Source: CAVRQM01 sp964250775
GTDB lineage: Bacteria > Pseudomonadota > Alphaproteobacteria > Acetobacterales > Acetobacteraceae
Length of the DNA: 37,463 bases
Direction of reading: 5' to 3'
NCBI GenBank assembly: GCA_964250775.1
Contig: CAXUHK010000018.1
Location: forward strand, 1-37,463
Both the position numbers and the translations under genes were made by a program. Within the stretch, counting starts at the first letter, position 1, and each line of letters starts with the position of its first letter. This document shows positions 27,628 to 36,030 of the stretch, one piece after another. Below the pieces are notes generated by a model. The model searched no databases. It saw only the letters and a list, made by a program, of their open reading frames with translations, and was not told the origin of the DNA.

Positions 27628-28576
27628 GCCGCGTGTAGGCGGCGGCGAGCAGCAGGATGATCGAGCCGTAGAGGATCTGCTTCAGCGGCTCCGGCGCGTC
27701 GAGCAAGGTCAGCAGGCTGTCCAGCACCGTCAGGATGATGGCGCCTACGATTGTCCCGGCGTAGCCGCCACTTCCGCCGAAGATCGAGGTGCCGCCGATG
27801 ATCGCCGCCGCCACCGACGGCAGCAGGTAGACGTTGGCCAGGCTGAGGTCGGCGGCGTTGGTGGTGCCCACCAGCACCAGGCCGGCCACGGCGCTGAGCA
27901 GGCCGCAGGCGACGTAGGCGGTCAGCAGCACCCGCCACACCCGCACGCCGGCCAGCCGACAGGCATGGCTGTTGTCGCCCACGGCGTAGAGCAGGCGGCC
28001 GATGCCGGACCGCCGCAGCCCCAGGATCAGCAGCGCCGCCACCGGGACCCACAGGAACAGGTCGAGCGGCACCAGGCCGAACAGCTTGCCGCTGCCCAGC
28101 GCCAGGATGAAGCCGGGCACGCGCGGCAGGTTGGCGATCACCTTTTGGCTGTAGACCACCAGCGCGCCTTCGGTCATCAGCCCGCTGCCCAGCGTCATCA
28201 CCAGCGGCTGCACCCGGAACACGGCGACGCCGAGGCCGTTGAGCAGGCCGACGCCGAGGCCCAGCGCCAGCCCGAGGAAAACCGCGCCCGCCCCATGCTC
28301 GGTGGTGTTGGCGGTGAGCAGGTAGGCCGAGCCGGTGGCGACGGCGGCCACCGAGAGGTCGATGCCGCCGGTCAGCATCACCAGCGTCTGCCCGCCGGCG
28401 ATCAAACCGAGCGGCACCGCGAACAGCAGCGTGTTCGACACCCAGCCCGGCGTCACCGTGCCCGGCCGCACCGCCGCGATGCCGCCGACCAGGGCCGCCA
28501 GCAGCAAAATCAGCACGACAATCGAATGGTCGCGCAATAGCGCCATCAACCCCGGCCGGGTCGCGGACGCGCTCAC
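27617..28576 (-). CDS. Ribose-type sugar ABC transporter permease B
   Basis: A 319-residue RbsC-like permease with the hallmark MLTGGIDLSVAAVATGSAYLL, LLYAVGDNSHACRLAGVRV and AAIIGGTSIFGGSGGYAGT. The start is GTG 28574-28576, overlapping the stop of permease A (GTGA). The TAG stop lies inside the convergent epimerase gene, an 11-base antiparallel overlap. It probably forms a heterodimer with permease A; two-permease ribose-type systems are less common than homodimeric ones. It is the last gene of the four-gene importer operon reading from 32064. Confidence 0.92.
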   Translation of the reverse strand: MSASATRPGLMALLRDHSIVVLILLLAALVGGIAAVRPGTVTPGWVSNTLLFAVPLGLIAGGQTLVMLTGGIDLSVAAVATGSAYLLTANTTEHGAGAVFLGLALGLGVGLLNGLGVAVFRVQPLVMTLGSGLMTEGALVVYSQKVIANLPRVPGFILALGSGKLFGLVPLDLFLWVPVAALLILGLRRSGIGRLLYAVGDNSHACRLAGVRVWRVLLTAYVACGLLSAVAGLVLVGTTNAADLSLANVYLLPSVAAAIIGGTSIFGGSGGYAGTIVGAIILTVLDSLLTLLDAPEPLKQILYGSIILLLAAAYTRLTD

Positions 28577-29538
28577 GGCTGGCGCTTGAGCAGGGTGGCG
28601 AGGCCGCCGGCCATCACCACCAACACGATCAGCGTGCCCTGGATCACCTGGCCGTAGTTCGGGTCGATGTCGAGGAAGATCAGGTCGGTCGGGATCAGCG
28701 TCAGCACGAACGCCGCCAGCACCGGACCCACCATGCCGCCGCGCCCGCCCAGCAGGCTGACGCCGCCGATCACCGCCGCCGCGACGCCGCTCAGCGTGTA
28801 GTAGGTGCCGGACAGCGCCGAGCCGATGCCGGTGGTCATGGTCAGCGCCAGCCCGCCCAGCGCGCTGAACAGCCCGCCCAGCACGTAGGCCAGGAAGCGC
28901 GCCCGCCCGACATCGACGCCGCTGCGGAACGCCGCCACCCGGTCGCTGCCGACGGCGTACAGCGCCAGCCCGAAGCGGCTCGCCCGCACCGGCAGCCAGA
29001 CCGCCGCCACCACGACGGCCAGCAGCACCACCGCGTTCGGCAGCCAGGGGGTGAACGCCGTCCCGGTCGCGAGGTCGAGGAAGCCCTGCGGCGCGCCGCC
29101 GCCCGGCTGCTCGCGGATCAGCAAGGCGACGCCGCCCCAGATGAAGCCGGTCGCCAGCGTCACCACCACGTCGGGCACGCGCGAGGCGACCAGGACCAGG
29201 CCGTTCGCGGCGCCGGCCACGACGCCCACGGCCAGCACCAGAAGTGCCAGCAGAAGCGCGCTGCCAAAGCCCGCGTGCTCCATGGTGCTGGCCGACAGCA
29301 CGTTGGCCACCGCCATCAAGGAGCCGACCGACAGGTCGACGCCGCCGGACAGCACCACGACGGTCTGCGCCGCCGCCGCCATCGCCAGCGGCAACGCCCC
29401 CAGCGCCAGCGATTGCACGTCGAACGCGCCGAACTCGGGATGGATCGCGACCGTCGCCGCCAGGAACGCCGCCAGCAGGGCCGGCATGGCGACCGCGCCG
29501 GCGTTGCGGCGCAGGAAAGCCCGCAGTGCCGCGTTCAT
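28573..29538 (-). CDS. Ribose-type sugar ABC transporter permease A
   Basis: A 321-residue RbsC-like permease. Hallmarks are VVLSGGVDLSVGSLMAVANVL, VPDVVVTLATGFIWGG, LALYAVGSDRVAAFRSGVDV and AAVIGGVSLLGGRGGMVGP. The ATG at 29536-29538 overlaps the ATPase stop (ATGA). It has its own sequence identity distinct from permease B, so the pair is an old duplication rather than a recent repeat. It belongs to module C's importer. Confidence 0.92.
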   Translation of the reverse strand: MNAALRAFLRRNAGAVAMPALLAAFLAATVAIHPEFGAFDVQSLALGALPLAMAAAAQTVVVLSGGVDLSVGSLMAVANVLSASTMEHAGFGSALLLALLVLAVGVVAGAANGLVLVASRVPDVVVTLATGFIWGGVALLIREQPGGGAPQGFLDLATGTAFTPWLPNAVVLLAVVVAAVWLPVRASRFGLALYAVGSDRVAAFRSGVDVGRARFLAYVLGGLFSALGGLALTMTTGIGSALSGTYYTLSGVAAAVIGGVSLLGGRGGMVGPVLAAFVLTLIPTDLIFLDIDPNYGQVIQGTLIVLVVMAGGLATLLKRQP

Positions 29539-31022
29539 GCGGCGGCTTGCGGCACCAGGCCGTGCGCGGTGCGCAGCAACGTCGCCTCGTCGGCATGGGC
29601 GGCGAGCATCTCGCCCACCACGCGGCCGCCGAACAGCACGATCACCCGGTCGCAGGCAAGCGGGATCTCGGCCAGTTCGGAGGTGAACAGCAGCACCGCG
29701 GCGCCCGTCGCGGCGATCTCGCGGACCAACGCGTAGATCTGCCGCTTGGTGCCGATGTCGATGCCGCGCGTGGGGTCGAAGCAGAGCAGCGTCTTGAAGC
29801 CGTGCGCCAGCCAGCGCGCGATCACCACCTTCTGCTGGTTGCCGCCGCTCAGCCGCCGCACCTCGGCGGCGGCGCGGGTGTCGATCCGCAGCCGCCGCGT
29901 CGCGTCGTCGACCCGCGCGCGTTCGGCGCTCATCGGCAGCGCGCCCCAGTCGCGCAACCGGCGCACCAGCGGCAGGGCGATGTTCTCGCGCACCGAGCGC
30001 TGCGCCAGCAAGGCGTTCAGGCGGTCGGCGGGCACCAGCACCAGGCCGGCGCGGATGGCGTCGGCCGGGTGGCCGAACCGCTGCGGCGCGCCTTCGACCA
30101 GGATCGTCCCGCCGGCGGGGCGGCGCTGCCCGGCGAGGCAGTCGAACAACTCCTCCTGGCCCTGGCCCTCCAGCGCCGAGACGCCCAGCACCTCGCCGGG
30201 CCGCAGGGCGAACGACACGTCGCGCAGCAGCTCGCCGCAGGCCAGCGACTGCACTTCGAGCGCCGGCGACCCAGCCGTGACGCCGCGCGGCCGTGCCGCG
30301 TCCTGGCGCGCGGCGGCTTCGGGCAGGTTGCCCAGCATCAGACCCACGATCCGCTCCTCGCCGCCCGAAGCCGGCTCGACCACGCCCACGGTCACGCCGT
30401 CGCGCAGCACCGTCGCGCGGTCGCACAGTGCGGCGATCTCCGCCAGCCGGTGCGAGATGAAGATGACCGAGCGGCCCAGCTCGCGCCATTGCCGCGCCAC
30501 GTCGTAGACGTGCAGCGCGAGGTCGGTCGGCAACGCGGCGGTTATCTCGTCCAGCAGCAGGATGTCCGGCTCCGCCGCCAGCGCCCGCGCCAGGTCGATC
30601 AGCCGCAGCGTCGGCAGCGGCAGCTCGCGCACCACGGTCCTGGCATCGAGCCGGGCGAAGCCGAACTGCGCCATCCAGCGCCGCACTACGTCCGTCGGCG
30701 CCCCGGTCAGGCGCAAATTCTGCGCGATCGTGAGATCGGGCACCAGCGCCGGGTCCTGGTAGACCGAAACCAGGCCGGCGGCGCGGGCCTGCGCCGGCGA
30801 GCGGAACGATTGCGCCACGCCGCGCACAGCGATGGCGCCGCTGTCGGGTCGCAGCGCGCCAGTCAGCATCTTCACCAACGTGCTCTTGCCGGCGCCGTTG
30901 GCGCCCATCAGCGCGTGGACCTCGCCCGGACGGACCTGCAGCGCCGCCGCGCGCAGGGCGACCACCGAGCCGAACCGCTTGGCAACATCGCGCGCGTCGA
31001 GCAGCGGCGCGGCCTGGCTCAT
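29535..31022 (-). CDS. Ribose-type sugar ABC transporter, double-domain ATP-binding protein with degenerate motifs
   Basis: A 495-residue fused ATPase. The first domain has an intact Walker A GANGAGKST (40-48) and Q-loop SVYQDPALVPDLT. Its signature reads ELPLPTLRLIDLARAL instead of LSVAQQQ..., and its Walker B reads LLLDEITAAL (Ile for Pro). The second domain has a degenerate Walker A (SALEGQGQEELF, usual for this class), a good signature RRLSGGNQQKVVIARWL and a Walker B LLCFDPTRGID in which the D-E-P is F-D-P. So only one composite ATP site looks fully catalytic. ATG 31020-31022 lies 7 bases after the binding-protein stop. It drives permeases A and B. Confidence 0.92.
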   Translation of the reverse strand: MSQAAPLLDARDVAKRFGSVVALRAAALQVRPGEVHALMGANGAGKSTLVKMLTGALRPDSGAIAVRGVAQSFRSPAQARAAGLVSVYQDPALVPDLTIAQNLRLTGAPTDVVRRWMAQFGFARLDARTVVRELPLPTLRLIDLARALAAEPDILLLDEITAALPTDLALHVYDVARQWRELGRSVIFISHRLAEIAALCDRATVLRDGVTVGVVEPASGGEERIVGLMLGNLPEAAARQDAARPRGVTAGSPALEVQSLACGELLRDVSFALRPGEVLGVSALEGQGQEELFDCLAGQRRPAGGTILVEGAPQRFGHPADAIRAGLVLVPADRLNALLAQRSVRENIALPLVRRLRDWGALPMSAERARVDDATRRLRIDTRAAAEVRRLSGGNQQKVVIARWLAHGFKTLLCFDPTRGIDIGTKRQIYALVREIAATGAAVLLFTSELAEIPLACDRVIVLFGGRVVGEMLAAHADEATLLRTAHGLVPQAAA

Positions 31023-31029
31023 CCGCTCG

Positions 31030-32064
31030 CTACGGCGCTTGGCAGGCTTGGATGTCGGCGGCGGTGTAGGTGGTATACGGCTTGATGTCGATGGCGACGC
31101 TGTAATACGGGTCGTGCTTGGCGCTGTAGTTGCTCGTGAGCTTCGCCATGCCGGCTTCCGTGCCGCTGCTCCACACCTCCGGGGTGAGCTGGATCAGATG
31201 CGGGTGCGGCTTGTGCCGCAGCACGTCGAGCGCCACCGCGAGGCCGGCGCCGCCGACCGCGGCGGGGTTGGTCACGGCGGCGCCGGTGAAGCCGTCCGCC
31301 TTCAGCTCCGCCAACTGGCCGATGAAGCCGTTGTTGTCGGCGCCGATCACCGGCACGTACTTGGTGTGCGTCGTGCGGTAGGCGTCGACCACCACGCCGT
31401 CCATGCCGGAGGTCCAGATGCCGTCGATCTGCTTGCCCGAGGCGATCAGGTCGTGCGTCTGCTTGGCGGCGGTGTTCAGCGACCAGCCGGTGAAGGTGGT
31501 GGCGACCAGCTTGATGTTCGGGTACTGCTTGAGTGCCGCCGCGACGCCGCGGTGGCGGTCGGCGTCGGCCGGCACGCCGTCGATGCCGCGCATCTCGACC
31601 ACGTTGCCCTTCCCGTGCAGGCTCTCGAACAGCGCCGTGGCGCCGAGCCGGCCATAGGCTTCCTGGTCGTTGTCCAGGATGTAGGCTTCGGGTGCCGACA
31701 CCGGCTGGTCGACCGCGACCACGACGATGCCGCGCGCCGCCGCCTGCTTGATGACCGGGTCCAGCGCGTCGCGGCTCGACGGGTTGACGATGATGGCGTT
31801 GGCGCCGGCCGAGATCAGGTTGCGCATGTCGGCGATCTGCTCCGGCGGGCCGCCGTTGCGGTTGGCCAGGATGACCTTGGAGACGATGCCGGACGCCTTG
31901 GCCTGGGCCTTGATCGAGCAGATCATCTCCTCGCGCCAGCCGTTGCCGATCAGCGTGTTGGACACGCCCACGACGAACTTCTTGGTCTGCGCCGAAGCGC
32001 CGTGGCCGGCGCCCAGCGCCGCCAAGGCCAGCAGCGCGCCGGTCGTCCTGCCCGTAGGCCGCAT
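31030..32064 (-). CDS. Ribose-type sugar ABC transporter, periplasmic substrate-binding protein
   Basis: A 344-residue type I periplasmic binding protein. The signal peptide is MRPTGRTTGALLALAALG... with cleavage near GASA-QTKK. The mature part has VGVSNTLIGNGWREEM, DMRNLISAGANAIIVNPSS, GIVVVAVDQPV, DNDQEAYGRLGA and VVEMRGIDGVPADADR. These resemble ribose/rhamnose/polyol-binding proteins. The start ATG 32062-32064 has GGGGAA about 5 bases upstream. It is first in the importer operon and divergent from the Gfo/Idh/MocA gene, with which it probably shares control. The ligand is unknown but presumably is processed by the flanking dehydrogenases and epimerase. Confidence 0.92.
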   Translation of the reverse strand: MRPTGRTTGALLALAALGAGHGASAQTKKFVVGVSNTLIGNGWREEMICSIKAQAKASGIVSKVILANRNGGPPEQIADMRNLISAGANAIIVNPSSRDALDPVIKQAAARGIVVVAVDQPVSAPEAYILDNDQEAYGRLGATALFESLHGKGNVVEMRGIDGVPADADRHRGVAAALKQYPNIKLVATTFTGWSLNTAAKQTHDLIASGKQIDGIWTSGMDGVVVDAYRTTHTKYVPVIGADNNGFIGQLAELKADGFTGAAVTNPAAVGGAGLAVALDVLRHKPHPHLIQLTPEVWSSGTEAGMAKLTSNYSAKHDPYYSVAIDIKPYTTYTAADIQACQAP

Positions 32065-32146
32065 CGCGTTCCCCCACCCGATTTGTTGCGCTAACTGTAA
32101 CCGCGTCGGCATCGGTTTGAACAGGTGTCCATTGGGGGAGGGCGGC
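32065..32146. promoter_or_regulatory. Divergent control region with imperfect inverted repeat
   Basis: These 82 bases separate the binding-protein gene (minus) from the oxidoreductase gene (plus). GTTGCGCTAAC at 32085-32095 is one base short of the palindrome GTTAGCGCTAAC, a shape common to LacI-family operators. On the minus strand TTCAAA, 16 bases, TACAGT is a weak sigma-70-like pair that would be overlapped by this repeat. Both are tentative. GGGGGAGGG at 32134-32142 is the plus-strand ribosome binding site. Confidence 0.35.
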
Positions 32147-33244
32147 ATGGGCGACACGCTGCGGGTGCTGGTGGTGGGACTGGGCCACATGGGGCTGACC
32201 CACGCAGGGGCCTACGAGCGGATCGACGGCTTCGATCTGGCCGGGCTGTGCGCGCGCACGGTGGCGTCGCGCACCGACCTGCCGGAGCGCTGGGCCGGCG
32301 TGCCGCGCTTCGCCGACTACCGCGAGGCGCTGGCCGAATTGCGGCCGGATGTGGTCTCGATCAACACCTGGCCGGACACCCACGCCGATGTCGCGATCCG
32401 GGCGTTCGCGGCGGGGGCGCACGTGTTCGTCGAGAAGCCGCTGGCCGAGACCGTGGCCGACGCCGAACGGGTGGTGGCGGCCGCCCGCGCCGCCGGCCGC
32501 CAGATGGTCGTGGGCTATAGCTGCCGCCACAGCCCGGCCTGGCTCAAGCTGGTCGAGGTCGCGGGCAGCCTGGGCAAGCCGCTGGTGATGCGGATGAACC
32601 TGAACCAGCAATCGATCGGCGCGGCCTGGACCTGGCACCGCAATTTGCTGAAATCCCTGTCGCCGATCGTCGATTGCGGGGTGCACTACGTCGACCTGAT
32701 GTGCCTGATGACCGCGGCCCGGCCGGTGCGCGTCCATGCCATCGGTGCCCGGCTCAGCGACGAGTTGGCGCCCGGCATGTACAACTACGGCCAGCTCCAG
32801 GTCACGTTCGACGACGGCTCGGTCGGCTGGTACGAGGCCGGCTGGGGGCCGATGATGAGCGAGGCGGCGTTCTTCCTCAAGGACGTGATCGGGCCACGCG
32901 GCGCGGTGACGATCCTCTCGCCGGAACAGGCCGGCCGCAACCGCGCCGGCGCCCGCGTCGCCGTCTCGTCGGACATCGCCACGCACGCCCGCGCCAGCGT
33001 GGTGCGCGTGCATCACGCGGCGCTGGACGCGAACGACGCGATGCTGCTGGACGACGAGGACATCGTGATCGACGACGTGCCCGACCACGACGAGACCAGC
33101 CTGCGCGAGCAGCGCTGGCTGCTCGCCGCCATCCGCGACGGGCGCGACCTGTCGGGCCACTGGGCCGACGCCGTGAACAGCCTGCGCATCGTGCTGGCCG
33201 CCGACGAGAGCATCCGCACCGGGCGGGTCGTGGAGCTGCCGTGA
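32147..33244 (+). CDS. Gfo/Idh/MocA family NAD(P)-dependent oxidoreductase
   Basis: A 365-residue sugar/inositol dehydrogenase-like enzyme. The N-terminal Rossmann motif is GLGHMGLTHA (11-20). The signature EKP (96-98) contains the catalytic Lys97, and DCGVHYVDLM (176-185) gives the D-x-x-x-H-x-x-D active-site motif. ATG 32147 follows a strong GGGGGAGGG; the same frame is open further upstream, but only as antisense to the binding-protein gene. It is divergent from the module C importer and ends 10 bases from the convergent MFS gene. It probably oxidises a hydroxyl of the imported sugar or cyclitol; the position and cofactor are not deducible. Confidence 0.92.
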   Translation: MGDTLRVLVVGLGHMGLTHAGAYERIDGFDLAGLCARTVASRTDLPERWAGVPRFADYREALAELRPDVVSINTWPDTHADVAIRAFAAGAHVFVEKPLAETVADAERVVAAARAAGRQMVVGYSCRHSPAWLKLVEVAGSLGKPLVMRMNLNQQSIGAAWTWHRNLLKSLSPIVDCGVHYVDLMCLMTAARPVRVHAIGARLSDELAPGMYNYGQLQVTFDDGSVGWYEAGWGPMMSEAAFFLKDVIGPRGAVTILSPEQAGRNRAGARVAVSSDIATHARASVVRVHHAALDANDAMLLDDEDIVIDDVPDHDETSLREQRWLLAAIRDGRDLSGHWADAVNSLRIVLAADESIRTGRVVELP

Positions 33245-33254
33245 CGCACGCGGG

Positions 33255-34652
33255 TCAGCGCGAGATTTCCGCCAGCGCCAGTCCCCGCGTGCGCGGGCCG
33301 AACACGCCGATCGACAGCACCACGACGCCCATGCTGGCGGCGATGAACACGAACACCCCCGTGGCGCCGAAATCGCGCAGCACGAAGGCGATCATGAAGC
33401 TGGTGAGGATCGTCGACGCGCGGCTCCAGGAATACACGAAGCCCACCGCCTGGGCGCGGATGCGGGTCGGGAACAGCTCGGCCTGGTAGCCGTGATAGGC
33501 GTACGACAGCAGGTTGTTCGACAGGGTGATCAGCACGCCGAACAGGATCAGCGATGCCGCCTGCGTCAGTTGCGAGAAGACCAGGCCGAACGTCGCGGTG
33601 CCGATCGCGGCGGCCACGATCTGCCACTTGCGCTCGAAGCGGTCGGCGATGCCCACGCAGAGCAGCGGGCCGACCGGGTAGGCGATCGCGATGACGGCCG
33701 AGTATAGCGAGCTTTTCGTGACGCTGGCGCCCTGCGCCGTCAGCAGCGTCGCCACCCAGTTGCCGAAACCGTAGAAGCCGACGGCCTGGAAGAAGTTGAA
33801 CACAGTCAGCATCGCCGTCCGGCCCCCGTACGGGCTGCGGAAGATCTCCCGGAAACGGCCGCGCCGGGCCATCTCCGGCAGCGCCGGCCCCGGCGGCGGC
33901 AGCGCGCCGCCGAGGTCGGCGGCGACCCGCGCCTCCAGCCGCGCCGTGACCGCGTGGGCCTCGGCCAACCGCCCGCGCTGGACCAGCCAGCGTGGCGATT
34001 CCGGCACCTGGCGCCGGATCACCCAGACCATGACCGCCGCCACGGCGCCCAGCGCCACCACCCAGCGCCAGCCGGCGACGCCGAGCGGGTCGAGCGGCAC
34101 CAGCAGCCAGCACAGGAACGCCACCACCGGGACGGCGGCGAACTGCACGCTCTGGTTCGCGGCGAACGCCCGCCCCCGGGCGCGCGCCGGCATCAGTTCG
34201 GCGATGTAGGTGTCGATCGTCACCAACTCGACGCCGATGCCGACCCCCGCCACCATCCGCCAGGCGTCGACGCCGACCGCACTCTGCCGCGTCGCCATCA
34301 CCAACGTCGCGAACGTGTACCACAGCAGCGAGCCGGTGAAGACCGCCCGGCGCCCGGCGCGGTCGGCCACCTGCGCGAACAGGACGGTGCCGAGGAACAG
34401 GCCCGCGAACGTCGCCGCCGCGAACGTCGCCTGGTCGGAGAGCCCGAACAGCCCGTGCGCGTTGGCGTGGAAGATGCCGCCGCGCACCAGGCCCGCGGGC
34501 AGGTAGGTGGTCATGAACAGGTCGTAGAACTCGAACGCGCCGCCCAGCGACAGCAGCAGGACCAGCGTCCAGACGTGGCGCGTGACCGGCAGCCGGTCGA
34601 GGCGGGCGGTGATGGCCGGGCCGTCCGCGTCGGGTGTTTGCTTTGCGGACAC
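33255..34652 (-). CDS. Major facilitator superfamily transporter (sugar porter-like)
   Basis: A 465-residue, about 12-helix transporter. The first helix region is GGAFEFYDLFMTTYLPAGL. The loop 2-3 motif is ADRAGRRAVF, and VPESPRWLVQRGR after helix 6 is the sugar-porter PESPR motif. IADRFERKWQ is the second-half loop motif. The start is GTG 34650-34652 with GGGAG about 6 bases before it. It may import a sugar, mannose-type product or organic acid by proton symport. It is on the same strand as the GH76 and GH47 genes, 127 bases downstream of GH76, so joint expression is possible but not shown. Confidence 0.9.
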   Translation of the reverse strand: MSAKQTPDADGPAITARLDRLPVTRHVWTLVLLLSLGGAFEFYDLFMTTYLPAGLVRGGIFHANAHGLFGLSDQATFAAATFAGLFLGTVLFAQVADRAGRRAVFTGSLLWYTFATLVMATRQSAVGVDAWRMVAGVGIGVELVTIDTYIAELMPARARGRAFAANQSVQFAAVPVVAFLCWLLVPLDPLGVAGWRWVVALGAVAAVMVWVIRRQVPESPRWLVQRGRLAEAHAVTARLEARVAADLGGALPPPGPALPEMARRGRFREIFRSPYGGRTAMLTVFNFFQAVGFYGFGNWVATLLTAQGASVTKSSLYSAVIAIAYPVGPLLCVGIADRFERKWQIVAAAIGTATFGLVFSQLTQAASLILFGVLITLSNNLLSYAYHGYQAELFPTRIRAQAVGFVYSWSRASTILTSFMIAFVLRDFGATGVFVFIAASMGVVVLSIGVFGPRTRGLALAEISR

Positions 34653-34779
34653 ACGGCACTCCCTTGGCCCGCCCGCTCAGCCGGATCGGCCGCATTTGCG
34701 CTGCGGTCTCTCTTAGCCGGCCAAACACGAGAGGGGCAAATGTGCCGCCTTGGATCCGCTATCGGCGGCCGCGGGCGTG
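34653..34779. promoter_or_regulatory. Intergenic region between GH76 and MFS genes
   Basis: These 127 bases lie between two minus-strand genes and could hold a promoter for the transporter. The MFS ribosome binding site (GGGAG on the minus strand) is just upstream of 34652. A weak GCCGCC...GGCGGC pair after the GH76 stop has a long loop and no T tract, so it is not a convincing terminator. Nothing else stands out. Confidence 0.3.
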
Positions 34780-35940
34780 TCAGGGAGCCACGGCTTGGGC
34801 GGCGGCGATCAGCGCATCCAGTGCCGAGGACTGCGAGGTCGCCGACGCGCCGCCGTATGGCCCGGCCCAGAGCTGGCCGAGTTGATAGTTGTCGCCTCGG
34901 GCGTTGTTCCAGATGCTATCGGCGTTCGCGGTGAAGACGCTGTGGTAGCGCGACGTCTGGAACTGCCGGTCCAGGCTCATCAGGTTGCGCACGAAGATAC
35001 CCTTGAACTGCACTCCGCCACCGTTGGGGCCGCCATGCGACTCGCCCTGGTCGTGCAGCACGCCGTCCGCGTCCGTCAGGTGCAGCAGGGCCGCATCGGC
35101 GATGCCCGCTGCCGCCGCCAGCAAGCTCGGATCGGCGTGGTCCGCGGCGTGGAGCGCCACCAAGCCGCCGAGCACGACGCCTTGGTTGTACGACCACACG
35201 GCTTGGCCGTTGTTCACGCAATGCGCAGGATTGGAGGAGTTCAGCCCGTCGTTGATCAAATGGTCCTGGTTGATCATGCCGGACCGGCTGAACCACTGCC
35301 ATTCCGTTCGCGCCCAGGCGACGTAGTGGGCTTGCCGCGCCGGATCGGCGATCCGGCCCGCGAGCTGCGCCGCGATCGAGAGGAACAGCTCGTTGGCGAT
35401 CGCGTTCTTGTAGGCGCGATCCTTGTTCCACCAGATCCCGCCGCCGCAGGTGGTGGCGTCCCAGCCGCCTGCCATGTCCTCGAAGATCGACTGCGCCATG
35501 GACAGGTATTTCGGGTCGGTGGTCACGTCGTAGGCATCGATCCAGGCCAGCGCCCACCAGCCCTCGTCGTCATAGAAATGGTTGAGGAATCCAGGGTAGA
35601 GCTTCTGCGCCTGGGTGAACGTGTTCTGGAAGACGGGGAGGTAGGCCTTGCTGCCGCCGAGCTTGGAGAAGTCCGCCAGGACGGTGATGGCGTTGGCGGA
35701 GTTCCACCAGCCGGTCGCCTGGTAGAAGCCGCTACTCGGGACATACCAGGATTGCAGCGTGCCGATGCCTCCGGTTGCCTCGGCGAAGTACGGGTTGGTC
35801 GCCGGGCTTACCTCGACAGTGTTCTCCGGGAGATCTTGCCCCGCCGCGACATGGGCCGTGACGACGCCGACGGCCGTGATGGCGAACGCGGAGCCCAGGA
35901 GCCTCGTCCAAATGGGCGTTTTGACAGTCATCTTCGTCAT
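34780..35940 (-). CDS. Glycoside hydrolase family 76 protein (endo-alpha-1,6-mannanase-like), secreted
   Basis: A 386-residue protein with an N-terminal signal segment (LLGSAFAITAVGVVTAHVAAG). It then has the GH76 (alpha/alpha)6 pattern: GWWNSANAITVLADF, the catalytic Asp pair D124-D125 in FYDDEGWWALAWIDAYD, CGGGIWWNKD (165-174), YKNAIANELFLSIAAQL and VWSYNQGVVLGGLVAL. GH76 enzymes cut alpha-1,6-mannan backbones such as those of yeast cell walls. The Asp pair is intact, so activity is expected. AGGA lies about 11 bases before the ATG at 35938-35940. It follows the GH47 gene by 90 bases on the same strand, suggesting joint action on alpha-mannan. Confidence 0.88.
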   Translation of the reverse strand: MTKMTVKTPIWTRLLGSAFAITAVGVVTAHVAAGQDLPENTVEVSPATNPYFAEATGGIGTLQSWYVPSSGFYQATGWWNSANAITVLADFSKLGGSKAYLPVFQNTFTQAQKLYPGFLNHFYDDEGWWALAWIDAYDVTTDPKYLSMAQSIFEDMAGGWDATTCGGGIWWNKDRAYKNAIANELFLSIAAQLAGRIADPARQAHYVAWARTEWQWFSRSGMINQDHLINDGLNSSNPAHCVNNGQAVWSYNQGVVLGGLVALHAADHADPSLLAAAAGIADAALLHLTDADGVLHDQGESHGGPNGGGVQFKGIFVRNLMSLDRQFQTSRYHSVFTANADSIWNNARGDNYQLGQLWAGPYGGASATSQSSALDALIAAAQAVAP

Positions 35941-36030
35941 GATCGACGCATCCTAATGGTATGTAAGGTTCGGGTCGCGGCGGCAGCCTGTTGCCGTGCG
36001 CCGGACGAGCTTGGCGGACCAATCCCGCCG
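35941..36030. promoter_or_regulatory. Intergenic region between GH47 and GH76 genes
   Basis: These 90 bases lie between two minus-strand glycosidase genes. They contain an AT-richer patch (around TTACATACCATTAGGA on the minus strand) holding the GH76 ribosome binding site and possibly a -10-like TACCAT, too weak to call. No terminator hairpin with a T tract was seen, so co-transcription remains possible. Confidence 0.3.

Noticed and set aside
31727..32146. N-terminal extension of the Gfo/Idh/MocA gene by about 140 codons
   Set aside because: The extension is antisense to the binding-protein gene. The ATG at 32147 has a strong ribosome binding site and is followed at once by the Rossmann motif.
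34653..34779. GCCGCC...GGCGGC pair after the GH76 gene as a terminator
   Set aside because: The loop is long, the stem is only six bases and there is no T tract. Such pairs are common at this GC content.
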